Assembly: GCA_001414485.1 (NCBI GenBank)
Contig: LLEY01000085.1
Location: forward strand, 62,001-126,000
Length of the DNA: 64,000 nucleotides
Source: Calycina herbarum
Lineage: Eukaryota; Ascomycota; Leotiomycetes; Helotiales; Pezizellaceae
Direction: 5' to 3'
The translations under genes were made by a program, and so were the position numbers. Each line of letters opens with the position of its first letter. Position 1 is the stretch's first letter. The notes under the pieces are model-generated. The model was given only the letters and a program-made list of their open reading frames with translations, ran no database searches and was not told the origin of the DNA. Shown here piece after piece: positions 59,801 to 64,000 of this stretch.

Positions 59801-62648
59801 ACTATATAATATATTAGCTATATATTAGAGATAAAATAATAACATTTTAGAAGATCTTCTAGGTATAATAGTAATCTATTACCTAGATAATATCTTAATC
59901 TTCTTAGAAAAAGAAGAAGAATATAAGAGATATATTAAAGAGGTTTTATAACAACTTATAAAGGTAAACTCTCGATTAAAACTCTCGAAATACGAGTTTA
60001 GAGTAACTTAGACACTTTTCCTAAGATAGGTGTTTAGCTTAGAGAAAATAGAAATAGATCTAGTAAAGATCTAGGACGTCTTAAACTAGAAGTAACTAGA
60101 AAATGTAAAAGATATATAGTCCTTCCTTAGATTTATAAACTTTTACTATCTGTTTATTTAAGACTATACGAAGATTACTAAACTAATATTAAGACTAGTT
60201 AAGAAAGCTATTAAGTTTATATAGAATAAATAGGTAAAGGACGCTTTTTAGAAAATTAAAGTAAAGTTTATAGAAAAGCCTATTCTATACGATTTCGATA
60301 TAGATAAGCTTAGTATAATTAAAACGGACGTCTTAGACATAGTAGTAGATATAGTTTACTTATAGCTAAATAATAAGAGAAAGCTTATACCTGTTATATA
60401 TTATTCTAAAACATTTAACCTAGTATAATAAAACTATAATATCTTTAATAAAGAATTACTTACTATAGTACTAGCTTTAGAATACTAGAGAATCTATTTA
60501 TAATTAGTAAAACATCTAGTTATAATTCTATCTAACTACGAGAACCTTAGAACGTTTATAACAACTAAGGAACTTACGACTAGGCGATTAGCTAAATAGT
60601 TAGAGATATTAGAAGAATTTAATATTATTATTTAATATATAAAAGGAACGTTAAATGCTTAAGCTAATACTCTTAGCTAAAAACCTAGATATAAGAGAGA
60701 TAAAGAGTATAAAAAGATTATAATCTTAAAAACTCTTAAGAATAGAGACTTAGTACCTACTATATACGAGATAGTAGTAATAAACGATATATAGATAGAT
60801 AAAATTTAGAATATATATAAAGGTTATAATTAGTATATAAAAGAGAAACTATAGGTTCCTAGCTCGTATATAAAAGAATTTATATAAGAATATTATACTA
60901 CGTCTGCTTATAGTTACTAAGGAATTCGAAGAACCTTCTAGAGGATAAGATAATACTACTATATTAATTAGTTATCTACGATAGTTAAGGAAGTAATAGC
61001 GGAATATAATACCTATACTAGGAATAAGGCTTCTTACTATACTCCTTATAGATAGATGAATACTATTCTAATACTATAGATATCTTAGAAATTAATATCT
61101 ATAGATTTTATTATTAAACTACTAAAATCTAAAGATCTAATAATAGGAGTTGAATATAATTCTATCCTAGTTATTATAAAAAGGCTTATAAAATATATAA
61201 CTCTAGTATAATATATAGAATCAAGTATAGCTGAGGAACTAGTATTCGTATTCCTTAAGGAAGTAGTCTTAAGATATAGATTATCTGAAGAAATACTCTT
61301 AAATAGAGATAAACTCTTTACTTCTAAATTTTAGATCGCTCTTATAAAACGATTAGATATAAAAAGAAAGCTTTCGATAGCTTTTTACTCTTAAATAAAT
61401 AGAGGAAACGAACAAATGAATTAAGTAGTTAAAATATACCTTTATTATTATATAAACTACTAGTAAAACAACTAGGTAGAACTACTGCCTTTAATATAGT
61501 TTATCTATAATAGTTTAGTAATAGAAATAATACTTATTATACTATTCTATACTAACTTTAGATATGAATTGTCGGTATACTAAGAACTGCTATCTATAAC
61601 TATTAATAATTAGCTTACTTATATTTAGGTCTTGAAAATTAAGAGGTTATATAAGGAACTTATAGAGGATTTATAGTTTATTATTAAAAGAAATATATAC
61701 TACTATAATAAACGACGTAGTTAGGAGCTAATACTAAAAGAGAGGGATAAGGTCTACTTAGTATAAAAAAACATTAATATAAAAAGACTAAGTAATAAAC
61801 TAGATTATAAAAAACTTAGACTATTTAAAATTAAACAAGTTAAGAGACCCTTAAATTATAAACTAGCGCTACTAAAGATAATAAACATCTATCTAGTATT
61901 CTATATATCCTTACTTAAACTAGTACTACTAGGAGCACTACTAGCCCTATTTATAGAAATTTAACTAGTTAATCTAAATACCGAATACAAAGTCGAATAG
62001 ATTCTTAACTATAAGATTATTAGAAGTAAGATTAAGTACTTGATTAAATAGTTAGACTACCTATATTTAAAGAATATATAGGAACTAAGAAGCAACCTTA
62101 ACTATTGCTTAAGAGAACTTCAAGAGTTCTACTAATAAAACCTAGGGCTGCCTAGAACTCGGGACTAGGGTTAGATAGAGACATGTTATTAGAAAGTACC
62201 TATTTAACGAAAGGAGCTATCTTAAAAGCAGGAAACTAGGTAGAAGAGAACTTAAGAGGAGGACTCGAAGGAGGAGGACTCGGAGGAGTAATAGAGAACC
62301 GTTTGTATATAGAGCTAAAGAAAAACCGATATACAGGTTTTCAAGGCCTAGGGATAGGAATAATAAGATAGCTAGGGCTATTATAGGACCTTTTTAACCG
62401 AATATACTTAGAATAGTAGAAGGATTTAGAAAGCTCTAAGAAGTATTAACGAGATTATTTATAATAGAAAGAACAAGTCTTAGCTAGACGTTATACGGAT
62501 TTGATCTATATAGTAAGAGCTAAACACTCTTTTCGTTTAGTATAAGAGGAGGACATGTTTATATATAAAGGAAGGTTAACGTCTTACTAACGAACATATT
62601 TAGGTTAGAATTCTAGTGTAGGGACATACTAGGCTAAGAAGAGAATAG

Positions 62649-63110
62649 TGTTATAAATCACGTACTAGCACGCGATAAAGTGAAGTCTAGGCGACGCCTT
62701 AATAGAACGAGCACTATTATAACCTTAGAAGGAGGAAAGGATTAAGTATAATAGAACATATAATCCTAAGGATCTTATTATAGTTATATTACGTAACTCG
62801 GTTAGGAACGGTTAGGTAATAGAGTCTAGTTTTAAGAAGCCCTAGAAATAGAGTTAGACTCTATCTTTAGAACTCCTGCTAAGAAGGACTCTAAACATGA
62901 ACGAAGGTTCTATATAAGACTAGCACGTCTGCTATTAGATAGGAGCTTCGTACTTAACTTTAGTTATTAATCTTATTATCTTATTTAACATCTTTAATAT
63001 AAGTAACGAGTTCACTTCTAAGTAAACAACCCGGCATATTTATACTTCTTACTATATACCAACCTTCGAGACTTAGTCATCTTTGTTTAGTTCGTTCGAG
63101 TTTCGTTATA
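62649..63110 (+). repeat. Right LTR of element B
   Basis: 462 bp, TGTTATAAATCACG...CGTTATA. Same length as the left copy; differences are mainly transitions. Confidence 0.87.
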
Positions 63111-64000
63111 TAAGAGTATAGAGTGAATAGCCTATAAGATAACTCTTCTATCTACTAAGGTATATACTCTTTAAGTAGCTAACGAAGCCTTAAGTAAACG
63201 CTATAGAGCTAAAAAGGCTCGTGTCTATTAAGAGAGTACACTTATAGTAGAGGATATATAGAATATTATAGCCTAGAAGGATATAGATAAGCAGATACGA
63301 CGCGACGTATATATAGTAGAGAGTAGTTATAAGAAGAGTTAACTATCTAGGTAATACTATAGAATCTATAGAAAAGCTAGTTATAACGTACGAACTTATT
63401 AAGAGACTATAGATATATCTAGTTCCTCGGATTCTAAGTAGTTTTAGTTAATTTAATATATTATAGTTGATTTATTAAAAGTCTAAGTTTAATACTAAGG
63501 AAAACTAATCCGGTTCCTAATATACTCCGGGTTCTAATAAACTACGTTATACTAGTAGTATATAAATAACGTACTTTTCAACTATTTAGACGATTTCTAC
63601 TCTACTTACTTAGATAATATCTTTATCTATTCTTCGAATATATTAGAGTATAAGAAATATATATAAAAAGTCCTCTAGTAACTATAAGATACTAGCTTAT
63701 AAGCAGATATTAAGAAATACGAATTTAACGTCGAGAAGATAAAATACCTTAGCTTTATTATTAAGACTAATAGTATTAAAGTAGATCTAGAAAAAGTTAT
63801 AATAGTCTAGAATTAATAAGTACTAGATATATTAAAAGGTGTCTAGAGCTTCCTAGACTTTTATAACTTCTACTAGAGGTTTATATAGAATTATAGAATT
63901 ATTATAAAACTACTTATACGTCTTACAAAGAATAACATACTCTTTAACTTCGACAAAAGCTACTAGAACGCTTTTAAGAAGCTAAAAAAGTACTTTACAA

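Larger units (their letters stand above)
56366..63110 (+). mobile_element. Ty3/Gypsy element B (chromodomain), relative of A
   Basis: 6,745 bp with 462-bp LTRs (56366-56827 and 62649-63110). gag starts with the same MLVTSSTLKTTLLK as element A (56862), followed by the same gene order: reverse transcriptase about 59580-59930, integrase about 60840-61400, and chromodomain 61980-62135 (FYNLE-type end). It lacks A's antisense ORF; 62150-62640 is different DNA. Flanks tatgg (56361-56365) and taaga (63111-63115) do not give a clean target duplication. It interrupts the Fot1-like transposon downstream of its transposase. Trp/Gln codons are TAG/TAA. Confidence 0.83.
54940..63547 (+). mobile_element. 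Fot1/pogo-like DNA transposon, host of element B
   Basis: The left end 'acgtggtttattagaacctg' matches the reverse complement of the right end, 'acgtagtttattagaacccg', over about 50 bp with transitions. It is flanked by TA (54938-54939 and 63548-63549). Net length without element B and its target duplication is about 1.86 kb, as in Fot1/Pot2-type elements. The interior encodes a CENP-B/DDE_1 transposase (see next). It sits inside the reverse transcriptase of Gypsy element C. Confidence 0.82.
52091..64000 (+). mobile_element. Ty3/Gypsy element C (partial; right end outside the window)
   Basis: A putative left LTR (about 52091-52248, ends unproven because the partner LTR is not in view) is followed on the plus strand by gag and a zinc knuckle CYTCREVSYYIKFYL near 53380-53430. 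The protease region is 53690-53920 (FILLDLGLYNVILS). Reverse transcriptase runs 54480-54937 (YINF.KLNNLT.KDYYLLPL; FIKLDIYXAFYYIRID). It is interrupted by a DNA transposon at 54940-63547 and resumes at 63550 with YINNVLFNYLDDFYSTYLDN and RNase H sequence to the window end. Removing the transposon and one TA copy keeps the reading frame across the join. RIP stops are abundant. Confidence 0.75.

Noticed and set aside
56361..63115. Clean target duplication for element B
   Set aside because: tatgg and taaga share only three of five bases; RIP explains one difference but not the other.
37900..64000. Many short ORFs in the island
   Set aside because: Random openings in RIP-mutated retroelements; only the antisense frame at 46942-47154 stands out.

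Overview
The window is from a filamentous ascomycete (Pezizomycotina). Short introns of about 45-160 nt with GT(A/G)AGT-like donors and CTAAC/CTGAC branch sites, a DUF4360-type secreted protein and retroelements mutated by repeat-induced point mutation (RIP) all fit. The class Leotiomycetes is a guess from gene content. No bacterial feature, CRISPR array, tRNA or rRNA was recognised.

Region 1 (1-25 kb) is an accessory gene block with every supported gene on the minus strand. Most products are unrecognised, low-complexity N-terminally and charged C-terminally, without signal peptides. They form lineage-specific paralogue sets: a 'PP-LR-DLPP-H-KWG / GN-QW / AEG' pair (414-1687, 3007-4720); a 'KG[FY]..G.HW' set (8766-10135, 12583-13859, relics at 6808-6960 and 7706-8170); and three proteins with a C-terminal 'YR-x-S-x-LR-x-x-W' motif (16634-17745, 18958-20136, 21781-22743). 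Duplicated flanks, relics and two homopolymer frameshifts suggest a birth-and-death array continuing past the left edge.

Region 2 (25-33.4 kb) holds recognisable genes: low-specificity threonine aldolase, a secreted DUF4360 protein and an amidase, all minus, then a plus-strand short-chain dehydrogenase/reductase. Two introns are inferred to be GC-AG. I see no reason to call this a metabolic cluster.

Region 3 (34-64 kb) is an AT-rich, RIP-mutated transposon island. CpA/TpG look scarce while CpG persists, and conserved Trp/Gln codons read as TAG/TAA. One intact gene, with a PD-(D/E)XK-like nuclease fold suggested by motifs, lies within it (35209-36947). The elements nest and can be ordered. 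A Tad-like LINE (38040-38990, resuming 51618) is split by chromodomain Ty3/Gypsy element D (38996-51612, TSD aacac), itself split by Ty3/Gypsy element A (41319-48011, TSD cactg/cacta). To the right, Gypsy element C (about 52091 to beyond 64000) is split in its reverse transcriptase by a Fot1/pogo-like DNA transposon (54940-63547, TA TSD), itself split by Gypsy element B (56366-63110), a relative of A. Small TIR elements (MITEs) lie at 10545-11075 and 37299-37770.
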